Shown here: positions 26,783 to 35,882 of the stretch, in pieces | How the letters are laid out: every line of letters begins with the position of its first letter | Numbering within the stretch: position 1 is the first letter of the stretch | DNA from: Flagellimonas yonaguniensis | Lineage (GTDB): Bacteria > Bacteroidota > Bacteroidia > Flavobacteriales > Flavobacteriaceae | Assembly: GCF_029193885.1 (NCBI RefSeq) | Contig: NZ_JARFVB010000001.1 | Location: 124,001 to 188,000 of the forward strand | Reading direction: 5' to 3' | DNA length: 64,000 nucleotides | The notes under the pieces: model-generated | What the model was told of the DNA's origin: nothing | Databases searched by the model: none | What the model saw: the letters and a program-made list of their open reading frames with translations, nothing else | Translations under genes and position numbers: made by a program

Positions 26783-27565
26783 TCATGATCCAGGGAAATC
26801 TGCTTTGCGTTTTTCCAAAAATGAGGAGGTGCCTTCTTTAAAGTCGTCCGTACCAAAGCAACTGCCAAAAGCATCAATCTCCACCGAATAGCCATCAGCG
26901 TCATACTTAAAACCAGCATTTACCGCTTTTATTGCGTATTTTATGGCCACAGTGGAATTATTCGATATCCTGCTCGCTATTTTCATGCAAAATGGCAACA
27001 ATTCTTCGGAGGATACTACGTGGTTTACCAATCCATACCCAAAAGCCTTGTCTGAATCGATCATACCAGCAGTCATGATCATTTCCATGGCACGGCCCTT
27101 GCCCACCAATTGTGGCAAACGTTGTGTGCCGCCATATCCCGGGATGACACCCAAGGATACTTCGGGCAAACCCATTCGGGCATTGCTACTGGCCACTCTA
27201 AAATGGCAGGCCATGGCCAATTCCAAACCTCCGCCAAGGGCAAAACCATTAATGGCCGCAATAACGGGAGTGGACAGGTCTTCCACAAAATCGAACAGGT
27301 TCTGCTGACCCGCAGCCGCCAACTGACGGCCTTCTTTTACCGAAAAATCGGCAAATTCTGAAATATCGGCGCCGGCAACAAAGGCTTTTTCCCCTTTTCC
27401 GGTAATGATGATCACTTTGGTTTCCTCATCCTCATCCAACTCCTTGAATGCCACATGAAGTTCCTCTATGGTTCTTTTGTTGAGCGCATTGAGCTTTTTG
27501 GGTCGGTTTATGGTTATGGTGGCCAAATTGTTCTCTTCTTCAATGTAGATGTTCTCGAAATCCAT
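26783..27565 (-). CDS. enoyl-CoA hydratase/isomerase family protein (crotonase)
   Basis: 260 residues. The oxyanion-hole segments are VAGADISEF and NGFALGGGLELAMAC, and both catalytic glutamates of true hydratases are present: E115 and E135 (LPEVSLGVIPGYGG). This indicates 3-hydroxyacyl-CoA formation from a trans-2-enoyl-CoA, as in short-chain fatty acid or amino acid breakdown (crotonyl-CoA type). It is 25 bases downstream of the NtrY-like kinase gene, so the two may be one transcript. Confidence 0.94.
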   Translation of the reverse strand: MDFENIYIEEENNLATITINRPKKLNALNKRTIEELHVAFKELDEDEETKVIIITGKGEKAFVAGADISEFADFSVKEGRQLAAAGQQNLFDFVEDLSTPVIAAINGFALGGGLELAMACHFRVASSNARMGLPEVSLGVIPGYGGTQRLPQLVGKGRAMEMIMTAGMIDSDKAFGYGLVNHVVSSEELLPFCMKIASRISNNSTVAIKYAIKAVNAGFKYDADGYSVEIDAFGSCFGTDDFKEGTSSFLEKRKADFPGS

Positions 27566-27590
27566 GTATACTGATGTTTGAGACGGTATC

Positions 27591-29069
27591 TTAATTGTCC
27601 GCCATTGTTTTTTTCTGTTCCTTGGGGAATTGAATGCAAAAAACCGTCCCCTTTCCTACTTGGGAAGTAAAGTTAATGGTTCCGCCGTAGTTTTCCACAA
27701 TGTTCTTTACCATTCCCAATCCGAGTCCCGTTCCGCTGGACTTGGTAGTGAATTTAGGTTCAAAAATCCGATTCTTATATTCGTCGGCAATGCCCGTTCC
27801 ATTGTCGGCAATGGAAATTTTCACTTGATCGCCCACCGTTGCAACACTGACCAGAATCCTTGGGGATTCCACATCGGGTACCGCCTGAATGGCATTTTTA
27901 ACCAAATTGGTAATGACGCGAATCAGTTGTGTACGATCCAGTTTGGCCACGATTTCCTCTTCATCGGCAATAAAATGGATGTAATCCTCCTGGAAAATCT
28001 CCAATGCCAATCTTACCACTTTGACCACGTTCAAGGTCTCATTTTGTTGTGCGGGCATATCCGCAAAACTGGAGAAGGCCGTGGCAATATTGCTCATAGT
28101 GTCTATCTGTTGGATCAAAGTCTTGGAGAACTCCCTTACTTTATCCTGGATGTCAGGGTCGTTGGGGTCGAACTTACGCTCAAAACTCTGTACCGAAAGC
28201 CGCAAAGGTGTCAACGGGTTTTTGATTTCGTGTGCCACCTGTTTGGCCATCTCACGCCATGCCTGTTCCCTTTCACTACGGGCCAATTTCACGGCACTTT
28301 CCTCCAGTTCATCGATCATACGGTTGTACGAATCCACTAATTTACCGATCTCCTCCCCAGGGCTCTCCAAATAAATTTTCTCATTCTGACGGGTCAAGTT
28401 GGTCCTATTGATCTTGTCCGATATGGTCTGGAGGGACCTTGTAATGTATTTTGAGATGAAATATGCCAGAATAATGGCAATGATCAACATCAACACATAT
28501 ACCATCCCCAACCTGAAGAGGAACTCCTTCAATTCCATATTATTGAAAGTGTTGTCCTCAAAATAGGGAAGGTTCATAATCCCAATGGGCTTGAACTTGA
28601 GATCGTGGATATAGGTATAGGTGGACTGATAATTATCTCCTGCCGCCCTTTTTTCCTCAACAAAACGTGTCTCCCCACTTTCCCTCAAAAAATTCAGCAC
28701 TTCAGCATCCAAACAAGTGGCAATGGCATTGGATTCAAACGTGGGTCGAGAGCTTTTTATCAAATTGCCCTCAAGGTCATAAATATTGAAATTGACATTT
28801 TGAATATTGGCTATCTCATAAATTTCCTCACTGAAGATCAAATGAAGGTTTTCGGTGCTTATGGGATAGGTGGTCTCCTTGAGTGTGTAATTGATGCTTT
28901 TCATCAATTGCTCTTCCTTTCGCTCCAACCTCTCGTTGTGGTAATCGTTTCCTTGCTCCTTGTATTGGTAGACCGTTACCCCTGCAATCAGGACAGATGC
29001 CAGTACCACCAAGGTAATCATGGCAACGAATATGCGTGATCGTAAGGAAAGTTTTCTTAACAAGCTCAC
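27591..29069 (-). CDS. NtrY-like sensor histidine kinase with HAMP domain
   Basis: I start it at the GTG at 29069 (VSLLRKLSLRSRIF). The frame extends to an ATG at 29123, but those codons look non-coding. Helix 1 (about 11-31) is followed by a periplasmic sensor region, helix 2 (about 195-216), a HAMP linker, HisKA with H280 (VAHEIKNPLTPLRLS) and an ATPase domain with ADNGTGIADEYKNRIFEP and GLGLGMVKNIVE. The NPLTPLRLS form is typical of NtrY-type kinases. No response regulator is adjacent. The signal sensed is unknown. Confidence 0.9.
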   Translation of the reverse strand: MSLLRKLSLRSRIFVAMITLVVLASVLIAGVTVYQYKEQGNDYHNERLERKEEQLMKSINYTLKETTYPISTENLHLIFSEEIYEIANIQNVNFNIYDLEGNLIKSSRPTFESNAIATCLDAEVLNFLRESGETRFVEEKRAAGDNYQSTYTYIHDLKFKPIGIMNLPYFEDNTFNNMELKEFLFRLGMVYVLMLIIAIILAYFISKYITRSLQTISDKINRTNLTRQNEKIYLESPGEEIGKLVDSYNRMIDELEESAVKLARSEREQAWREMAKQVAHEIKNPLTPLRLSVQSFERKFDPNDPDIQDKVREFSKTLIQQIDTMSNIATAFSSFADMPAQQNETLNVVKVVRLALEIFQEDYIHFIADEEEIVAKLDRTQLIRVITNLVKNAIQAVPDVESPRILVSVATVGDQVKISIADNGTGIADEYKNRIFEPKFTTKSSGTGLGLGMVKNIVENYGGTINFTSQVGKGTVFCIQFPKEQKKTMADN

Positions 29070-29200
29070 TTGATTTAACGCTAAATTTAAGCAATTATCA
29101 AGCCAAACAAGAGGCAAATGCAAGAGACAAGTTCAAATCCAAATGAAAAGTGTGCCCGTATTTTCCCTGATTATTGGACTTGTGCTTGGTTTTGAGTTTA

Positions 29201-29746
29201 TTAAGCATTGGGGTTCCTATCACGCACCTTTTTGTACCATCGAATGCCCAACATCAACAAAATCATCAGGACAAACATGCCCACAATGCCGTAAATCCAA
29301 TTGAAAGCACTTTTGAGGACCACCAAGAATACCACCGCAAATAGGATAATGGTGGCCACCTCGTTCCACATCCGCATAAACTTTGAAGTGTACCTTACCT
29401 CATCGCACTGCAATTGCTTAAAAATCTGATGGCATTTGAAATGATACCCAAAAAGCAACAGTACAAAGACCAGCTTTACATGCATCCAAGGTTGTTGCAA
29501 CCATCCGGGCATCAAAATCAACAGCCAAATAGCTGTCAGCGTGCACAAAATCGCTGATGGCCAAGTGATGATGTACCACAATCGTTTCGTCATCAACTTT
29601 AGTTGATCGGAGAGGATTTCCTTATCGGGAGATGGTTTCTGCCAAGCCTCGATATGGTAAATAAAGAGTCTAGGGATATAGAATAAACCTGCAAACCAGG
29701 TTACCACAAATATCAGGTGCAATGATTTTATGTACGGGTACAGCAA
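29201..29746 (-). CDS. hemJ: HemJ-type protoporphyrinogen IX oxidase (CopD/UPF0093 family)
   Basis: 181 residues from a TTG start, with a stop codon a few codons upstream. Four to five membrane helices; helix 1 has the conserved histidine SLHLIFVVTWFAGLFYIPR and later HVKLVFVLLLFGYHFKCH. This is the HemJ family, which oxidises protoporphyrinogen IX to protoporphyrin IX in many bacteria lacking HemG/HemY. Apart from HemL, the other enzymes of this pathway are in the window (hemH at 44.4 kb, hemA-F/B at 49-57 kb), although hemJ is not linked to them in an operon. Confidence 0.85.
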   Translation of the reverse strand: MLYPYIKSLHLIFVVTWFAGLFYIPRLFIYHIEAWQKPSPDKEILSDQLKLMTKRLWYIITWPSAILCTLTAIWLLILMPGWLQQPWMHVKLVFVLLLFGYHFKCHQIFKQLQCDEVRYTSKFMRMWNEVATIILFAVVFLVVLKSAFNWIYGIVGMFVLMILLMLGIRWYKKVRDRNPNA

Positions 29747-29852
29747 TTGCTCGGTTTTTACGTGTTACATCCAAATGGCAACAATACCATTCGCTAAAAG
29801 TTCGGCATTAAAATTACGTATTTCTGCATTGACTGCGCTTTCGTATCCAGTA

Positions 29853-32800
29853 CTATTCTTCAATGCTCAAATAATCCAATTTAAGTTGGTTGAACTCTTC
29901 GTTGAATGCTGAAACCTCCTTGTCCACCAAACTATCGAATGCACTCAATTGTGCATTTATTTTCCTGGACATTTCATTTTTAACCGCAATATCCTGATCG
30001 GTCGGCGGGAAATCATCAATGGAAACCAAGCTGTTCAGATGCGCCAACTTGTTGGTCAACTTAATCGGGAAGTTCAATGGGTCTTGACCGCTTCTGTTTT
30101 TGGTCTGATACAATTCCTTCTCAATGGACCGAAATTCCTTCTTCATCTTTTTGGCCTTCTCCACCAAAGCTTTTGTAGTTTCATCATCCTTGTACTTTTT
30201 GATGAATTCATCCAACTTGCCATTGACAGCCCTTATTTTTTTGATGGACTGGTGTGCCCTGTCCACTGTTTCGTTTACTTCGGTAATGAAATCGTATTGC
30301 TTCTGCATATCTGCCACGGAAACCTCGGCCCTTGGATCGGGAAGAATGGTAAACTCCTCGGTTTGGTCGCTTCCGTTAACATTCAAACTGACCTTGTAGG
30401 TTCCCGGTACGGCTTTAGGACCGCTCAGATTGGCCCACCAAAGAATCATGCCCTTTAATCTTTCGGCTCTTTTTCCGCGAGTGTTCCACACATAAGTGTT
30501 GCCTCCTTTTTTGACTTCCAGTTTTTTGTCCTTATCCTTGGCATAAGTACTGTAGGTTGCCAAAGTATCCCCGTTCATTTTGGTATAGGTCAAGGCTATG
30601 CTGTCCTTTTCGGTGAAATCTTTCAGATAAAAATGGGTTATGACCCCGTTGGCCAAGTTTTTACCTTCCGTTTTTGACGGCCTACTGGCTGCTCTACCCT
30701 TGGTTCTGTAACTATCCCTCGGTTTGTACAAAATGGCATCCGCTGATTTCTTGGCATCATCCAATTGGTGCAATACGGTAAGATCATCGATTACCCAAAC
30801 ACTTCTACCCTGTGTGGCCACGATCAAGTTATCATCTTTAATGGCCAAATCGGTAATGGGCACTATCGGCAAGTTCAACTGAAACTTCTCCCAATGGACC
30901 CCATCATTGAAAGATATGTACATTCCTGTCTCGGTCCCTGCATAGAGCAAACCTTTTCTTTTCGGATCTTCCCTTACCACACGGGTAAAGTGTTCATCTT
31001 CGATTCCGCTGGTAATTTTAGTCCACGATTTTCCATAATCAGTGGTTTTGTACAGGTATGGAGAAAAATCTCCCAACTTATAGCGAGTAGCTGCAATGTA
31101 GCAGGTTCCTTCATCAAAAGCTGAGGGTTCTATACTGTTGATCATGTTCCACTCAGGTATGTTCGGAGGGGTTACATTTTCCCAAGTCTGACCCCCATCC
31201 TTTGTCACATGGATAAGTCCGTCATCGCTACCTACCCAAAGTAATCCTTCTTTCAAGGGACTTTCATTGGCCGCGAAAATGGTACAGTAATATTCCACAC
31301 TGGTATTATCCTGTGTAATGGGCCCTCCACTGGACACCAATTTATCGGGGTCGTTGCGGGTAAGGTCACTACTCAATAATTCCCAACTTTGACCCTCGTT
31401 GGTGGTCATGTGCACATGGTTTGAGAACGTGTACAATTTATTGGGGTCGTGCTTGCTGAACATTATGGGGAAATTCCACTGGAAACGGTACTTCATCCCC
31501 TCGGCGCCATAACCCATAGGGTTATCTGGCCAAACGTTGACTGCCCTAGTGGTTTTATTGGCGTGGTTCACACGGGTCAATAATCCACCATAACTACCTC
31601 CGTACACGATATCATCATTGGTTGGGTCCACCGCAATATGTGCCGACTCGCCTCCCGCAGTGGACTCCCAATCATCCTCTCCTATGGAACCATCATCACT
31701 TCTATAATTGATTCTCAGGGTAGAATTATCTTGCTGGGCCACATAAATACGGTACGGGAAAGCATTATCCGTGGTTACCCTATAAAATTGGGCAGTGGGT
31801 TGGTTGTTCATGGTACTCCACGTTTCCCCTCCATCGTAGGTTACTTGTGCTCCACCATCATCGGCCATGACCATACGATTGGAGTCCTCCGGCGCAATCC
31901 ATAGATCGTGATGGTCCCCGTGAGGAGCATTATCGGATGTAAAGGTTTTTCCTCCATCGGTACTTTTGTGGTAACGAACATTCAGAACATATACCACATC
32001 CTCATCGTTGGTGTCAGCATAGACCCTTGTGTAATACCAAGCACGTTGTCTCAAGTTTCTATCACTATTGACCAAGGACCATGTTTTACCTGCATCTTCC
32101 GAACGGTACAAACCTCCTTTGTCCTTGTTTTCGACCATGGCCCAAATCCTATTGCTGTTTTGAGGCGAAACAGCCACACCGATTATCCCCAAAGTATCGG
32201 TTGCGAAGCCTTTATTTTTGGAAATCTCCGTCCACGTTTCTCCGCTATCGGTACTTTTCCAAAGCGCAGAACCTTCGCCACCACTACTTAAACTATAGGG
32301 TGTACGTTGTATTCTCCATGTGGAAGCATATAGAATCCTTGGGTTGTTTGGGTCAAAGGTCAAATCAACAGCTCCAGCCATATCGTTGGCATAAAGCACT
32401 TTTTTCCATGTCTCACCACCATCGGTACTTTTATAGACCCCTCTTTCAGTAGTAGGTTTATACAAATTTCCCATTACTGCTGCATACACAATGTTGTAGT
32501 CCTTGGGATGGATTCGCATTCGGGAAATGTGACGGCTTTTATCCAAGCCCAACGATTTCCAGGTTTTTCCCGCATCCTCGGTTTTCCAAACACCATAGCC
32601 TGACGAAACATTACCACGAACCGTCTGTTCACCTCCTCCTACGTAAATCACATTATGGTCGCTTTGTGCCACCTCCACAGCTCCGATACTTCCTCCAAAA
32701 TACCCATCTGAGATATTTTCCCAACTACGGCCGCCATCTTCAGTTCTCCAAACACCACCACCTGTGGCGCCAGAATAATACAGGTTCGGTTCTCCGGGCA

Positions 32801-32987
32801 CCCCGGTAACGGTTCCGGAACGGCCACCACGAAATGGACCGATCAATCGATACTCCAAACTTGAATAAAGCTCTTCGGAATATTCAGGTACGCTTTGTTT
32901 TTTGTTTCTGCGCTGAGAGTGAATTGGGCTTACGGACAACGATACGGCAAGAAGGATCAAACCTATCTTGAAAAAGCAAGTCTTCAT
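29853..32987 (-). CDS. secreted BNR/VPS10-type beta-propeller protein
   Basis: 1044 residues. A signal peptide (IGLILLAVSLSVSPIHS) is followed by many Asp-box repeats of the type SxDxGxTW (TEDGGRSW, TEDAGKTW, STDGGETW, SEDAGKTW, TKDGGQTW, TTDYGKSW), giving one or two propellers over about residues 45-720. The last 300 residues are helical and Lys-rich. Annotated relatives are called glycosyl hydrolase or sortilin-like (VPS10), but no catalytic residues for glycosidase activity can be assigned, so the name should be treated with caution. Monocistronic, divergent from the DUF1080 gene. Confidence 0.9.
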   Translation of the reverse strand: MKTCFFKIGLILLAVSLSVSPIHSQRRNKKQSVPEYSEELYSSLEYRLIGPFRGGRSGTVTGVPGEPNLYYSGATGGGVWRTEDGGRSWENISDGYFGGSIGAVEVAQSDHNVIYVGGGEQTVRGNVSSGYGVWKTEDAGKTWKSLGLDKSRHISRMRIHPKDYNIVYAAVMGNLYKPTTERGVYKSTDGGETWKKVLYANDMAGAVDLTFDPNNPRILYASTWRIQRTPYSLSSGGEGSALWKSTDSGETWTEISKNKGFATDTLGIIGVAVSPQNSNRIWAMVENKDKGGLYRSEDAGKTWSLVNSDRNLRQRAWYYTRVYADTNDEDVVYVLNVRYHKSTDGGKTFTSDNAPHGDHHDLWIAPEDSNRMVMADDGGAQVTYDGGETWSTMNNQPTAQFYRVTTDNAFPYRIYVAQQDNSTLRINYRSDDGSIGEDDWESTAGGESAHIAVDPTNDDIVYGGSYGGLLTRVNHANKTTRAVNVWPDNPMGYGAEGMKYRFQWNFPIMFSKHDPNKLYTFSNHVHMTTNEGQSWELLSSDLTRNDPDKLVSSGGPITQDNTSVEYYCTIFAANESPLKEGLLWVGSDDGLIHVTKDGGQTWENVTPPNIPEWNMINSIEPSAFDEGTCYIAATRYKLGDFSPYLYKTTDYGKSWTKITSGIEDEHFTRVVREDPKRKGLLYAGTETGMYISFNDGVHWEKFQLNLPIVPITDLAIKDDNLIVATQGRSVWVIDDLTVLHQLDDAKKSADAILYKPRDSYRTKGRAASRPSKTEGKNLANGVITHFYLKDFTEKDSIALTYTKMNGDTLATYSTYAKDKDKKLEVKKGGNTYVWNTRGKRAERLKGMILWWANLSGPKAVPGTYKVSLNVNGSDQTEEFTILPDPRAEVSVADMQKQYDFITEVNETVDRAHQSIKKIRAVNGKLDEFIKKYKDDETTKALVEKAKKMKKEFRSIEKELYQTKNRSGQDPLNFPIKLTNKLAHLNSLVSIDDFPPTDQDIAVKNEMSRKINAQLSAFDSLVDKEVSAFNEEFNQLKLDYLSIEE

Positions 32988-33095
32988 TTTTAAAGTGTTG
33001 AGTTAGTCGTCCTTAAAAGTAGTGAAAAAAGGCACAAAAAAAGTTGTCCAATATTTTGTACTTTAACCCATCGGATAAAACTCAAAAACTAAACC

Positions 33096-33884
33096 ATGCT
33101 CAAATTTTTTAAGCTCGCTATCTTGATTTTGGCCATAGCAGCTTGTAAAGACCAATCAAACAAAAAAGAAGAAACCACAACTGCCGAGCCCAAAAAAAAC
33201 CAATCCGAATGGACTTACCTTTTTGATGGCACCAGTTTGGAAGGATGGCGCGGTTATAACATGGATTCCCTCCCTCCAGGATGGACCATAAAAGACAATG
33301 TCCTCACTTTTGACACTGAGCTGGGGCTGGAACAAAATTACACAGGCGGAAGAGATATCATTTATGGGGCTGAGGAGTTCGATAATTTTGAACTCTATGT
33401 GGAATGGAAAGTACCAGAAGGGGCCAACAGTGGAATTTTTTATCATGTGAAAGAAGGTTATGACGGTCCTCCCGTAGTGGCACCCGAATATCAAATCATC
33501 GATGATGAGAACTACGCCGACATCCACGATTTGACAGCTTACAACTCACAGTTTGGGGCCGAGCACCCGGAATTGCTTCAGGATTGGCAGAAAACAGGTG
33601 CCGATTATGCCATGCATACCGCGGATGAATCACAAAAGCAATTGAATCCGGTCGGCGAATGGAACTCCTCAAAAATCGTCTTTACCCCCGAAAAGGTGGA
33701 GCACTGGCTCAACGGCAAAAAATTATTGGAATTCGTGCCATGGTCAGACAATTGGAAGGCCAAAAAGAATTCAGGGAAATGGGACAGTGCCCCTGATTAC
33801 GGAAAATTTAAAACAGGCTACATTGCTCTGCAAGATCATGCGAGCCCGATTTGGTTCAGAAACATAAAAATTAAAAAACTATAA
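33096..33884 (+). CDS. DUF1080 lipoprotein (3-keto-disaccharide hydrolase family)
   Basis: 262 residues. Lipobox LAIAAC (C17), then a linker of Lys/Glu/Thr and a concanavalin-like beta-sandwich with the DUF1080 hallmarks YLFDGTSLEGWRGYN, ELYVEWKVPEGANSGIFYH and the C-terminal GYIALQDHASPIWFRNIKIK. PF06439 members have been shown to hydrolyse 3-keto-glycosides. It is 10 bases before a Gfo/Idh/MocA gene with an export signal, a pairing known from 3-keto-glycoside loci, where the dehydrogenase makes the keto-sugar and this protein cuts it. Confidence 0.92.
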   Translation: MLKFFKLAILILAIAACKDQSNKKEETTTAEPKKNQSEWTYLFDGTSLEGWRGYNMDSLPPGWTIKDNVLTFDTELGLEQNYTGGRDIIYGAEEFDNFELYVEWKVPEGANSGIFYHVKEGYDGPPVVAPEYQIIDDENYADIHDLTAYNSQFGAEHPELLQDWQKTGADYAMHTADESQKQLNPVGEWNSSKIVFTPEKVEHWLNGKKLLEFVPWSDNWKAKKNSGKWDSAPDYGKFKTGYIALQDHASPIWFRNIKIKKL

Positions 33885-33894
33885 CCTCCAGACC

Positions 33895-35316
33895 ATGAAC
33901 AAAAGAGAATTTATCAAGAAAAGTAGTGTGGGAGCACTCGGAATTATGTTTGCCCCTTCCATTTTAAAAGCAGGATTCCCAAAGGACAAACTTAGAACGG
34001 CCCACATTGGGGTCGGAAATATGGGAATGGAGGATCTAAAGGCTGTTTCGTCACACGGAGCCGTGGAAGTCGTTGCACTCTGTGATGTGGATGCCATCAA
34101 CCTATCAGCAGCGCATAAAATGCATCCAGGGGCTCGTATCTTTTTTGATTACCGAGCCATGTTGGAAGAAATGGGGGACGAAATCGATGCAGTCATTGTT
34201 TCCACGCCAGATCATACACATGCGCCTGCTTCCTTGATGGCGATGAACATGGACAAACCTGTGTACTGTCAAAAACCGTTGACCCACTACGTTTCCGAAT
34301 CCAGGGAAATGAAAAAGTTGGCCGCCGAGAAGGGCTTGGTCACGCAAATGGGCATACAAGTGCATTCATTTTATGATTACAAATTGGCTACCCTTTTGAT
34401 TCAATCCGGCATTATCGGAAAAGTACATACCGTACATGCATGGTCTCCCAAAAACTGGGGGTACGATGGCCCATTGCCCGAAGGCGAAGACGCTGTTCCA
34501 GACCAATTGGATTGGAACCTTTGGTTGGGAACATCCAAAAAACGTCCTTATAAAAAAGACATGTACCACCCCGGTAACTGGAGAAAATTGATGGATTACG
34601 GCTGTGGTACCTTGGGCGATATGGGCGTCCATATTTTCGATACTCCCTACAATGCATTGGAACTTGATGTCCCTAGAACCATTATGACGGAGTGTCGACC
34701 CACAAACGGATTTGGTTTCCCTGAAAAAAATACCGTCACTTATGAATTCCCCGGCACCAAATACACGGGCAAATCCCTAAAATGGATTTGGTATGATGGC
34801 CCTGGTGCGCCCGAAATGCATGAAGACCTTATGTTGCCAGGTATGCAAATGAAGAAGGACAAAAAGGCGAGCAAAAAAGATGAAAACAGCATTTCCTTGG
34901 ATGCGGGCGTAGCCGGAGAAAATGAATTGCCGGAACAGGGCGCTATGTTCGTCGGCACCAAAGGACGTTTGCTCCTGCCCCACTTCATGCAATTGCCAAA
35001 GAAAATACGAAAAGGGAAATATGTGGATATTTCCGAAGAAATAGCCAAGGTTTCCGAAGAGCACAATTTGGGAGAACCCATTCGTAATTATGCAACGGAA
35101 GGTCCAAAACATTACCACCAATTCGTGGACGCTTGTCTTGGGAAGGATACTACAACCGCTCCTTTTGATTATGCAGCCAGGTTGACAGAAACCATTCTAT
35201 TGGGTACCATCGCAGGACGTTTTCCCGGGGAAACCTTGCATTGGGATGCCGAGACTGCTAAGTTCAAAGAGGAGAAGGCCAATAAATATTTGGCTGGGGA
35301 CTACCGTGATTTTTAA
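33895..35316 (+). CDS. Gfo/Idh/MocA family oxidoreductase with export signal
   Basis: 473 residues. The N-terminus MNKREFIKKSSVGALGIMF resembles a Tat signal but has KR rather than RR. The nucleotide loop is GVGNMGM (39-45). The usual EKP motif reads QKP at 126-128 (VYCQKPLTHYV), a variant common in this exported subfamily, so the catalytic lysine is kept. D242/H246 (LGDMGVHIFDTP) form the catalytic pair. There is an insertion of Lys-rich sequence at about 325-335 (KKDKKASKKDE). It follows the DUF1080 gene in an operon, suggesting 3-oxidation of a glycoside before cleavage. Confidence 0.92.
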   Translation: MNKREFIKKSSVGALGIMFAPSILKAGFPKDKLRTAHIGVGNMGMEDLKAVSSHGAVEVVALCDVDAINLSAAHKMHPGARIFFDYRAMLEEMGDEIDAVIVSTPDHTHAPASLMAMNMDKPVYCQKPLTHYVSESREMKKLAAEKGLVTQMGIQVHSFYDYKLATLLIQSGIIGKVHTVHAWSPKNWGYDGPLPEGEDAVPDQLDWNLWLGTSKKRPYKKDMYHPGNWRKLMDYGCGTLGDMGVHIFDTPYNALELDVPRTIMTECRPTNGFGFPEKNTVTYEFPGTKYTGKSLKWIWYDGPGAPEMHEDLMLPGMQMKKDKKASKKDENSISLDAGVAGENELPEQGAMFVGTKGRLLLPHFMQLPKKIRKGKYVDISEEIAKVSEEHNLGEPIRNYATEGPKHYHQFVDACLGKDTTTAPFDYAARLTETILLGTIAGRFPGETLHWDAETAKFKEEKANKYLAGDYRDF

Positions 35317-35325
35317 CCATTTTCC

Positions 35326-35835
35326 ATGTCATCCAACCAAGAGTATTGGCTAAGTGGCCCCATTCCCGATGTACCTGCATTGTTGCAACCAGCGGCCCAT
35401 GCCTTGTTGCAATCGGTACGGGAGGTAAAACAATATCTATTGGGTTTTCCGGAAGAAAAGCTCTGGGAAAAACCATTTGGAAGGGCTTCGGTGGGGTTTC
35501 ATTTAAGGCACATAACAGGCGTTTTAGATCGTATGCTGACTTATTCCGACAAGAAAGCATTGACTTCCGAACAATTTGACTTTTTGAAGAATGAAGGCAA
35601 TGGAAAAAATGCTCCATCATCCAAAGCATTGATAACTGATTTTGAAACAAAGGTACATCAGGCCTTGGAGTATTTTAAAAATACGCCCGAAGCCATACTC
35701 GCAGAAGAACGTTTTGTGGGTCGAAAAAAGTTGCCCTCAACAGTCATAGGATTGCTTTTTCATGCTGCCGAGCATAGTCAACGCCATGTGGGCCAGTTGT
35801 TGGTTACAGCAAGTGCCTTAAAAGAATCAACGTAG
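35326..35835 (+). CDS. DinB family protein
   Basis: 169 residues, soluble four-helix bundle. Putative metal-binding histidines are in VGFHLRHITGVLDR and in LLFHAAEHSQRHVGQ. It starts 9 bases after the oxidoreductase gene and is probably in the same transcript. DinB proteins have no common reaction. Repeated linkage to exported sugar dehydrogenases here and at 4648-5091 is a contextual hint only. Confidence 0.88.
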   Translation: MSSNQEYWLSGPIPDVPALLQPAAHALLQSVREVKQYLLGFPEEKLWEKPFGRASVGFHLRHITGVLDRMLTYSDKKALTSEQFDFLKNEGNGKNAPSSKALITDFETKVHQALEYFKNTPEAILAEERFVGRKKLPSTVIGLLFHAAEHSQRHVGQLLVTASALKEST

Positions 35836-35882
35836 CAATTTTTGCTTGAAATCATAACTATAGTAATCCATTACATTAAATC

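Noticed and set aside
27630..28340. 236-residue plus-strand frame opposite the NtrY-like kinase
   Set aside because: Mirror frame of a well-supported histidine kinase; composition is that of reverse-complement coding sequence.
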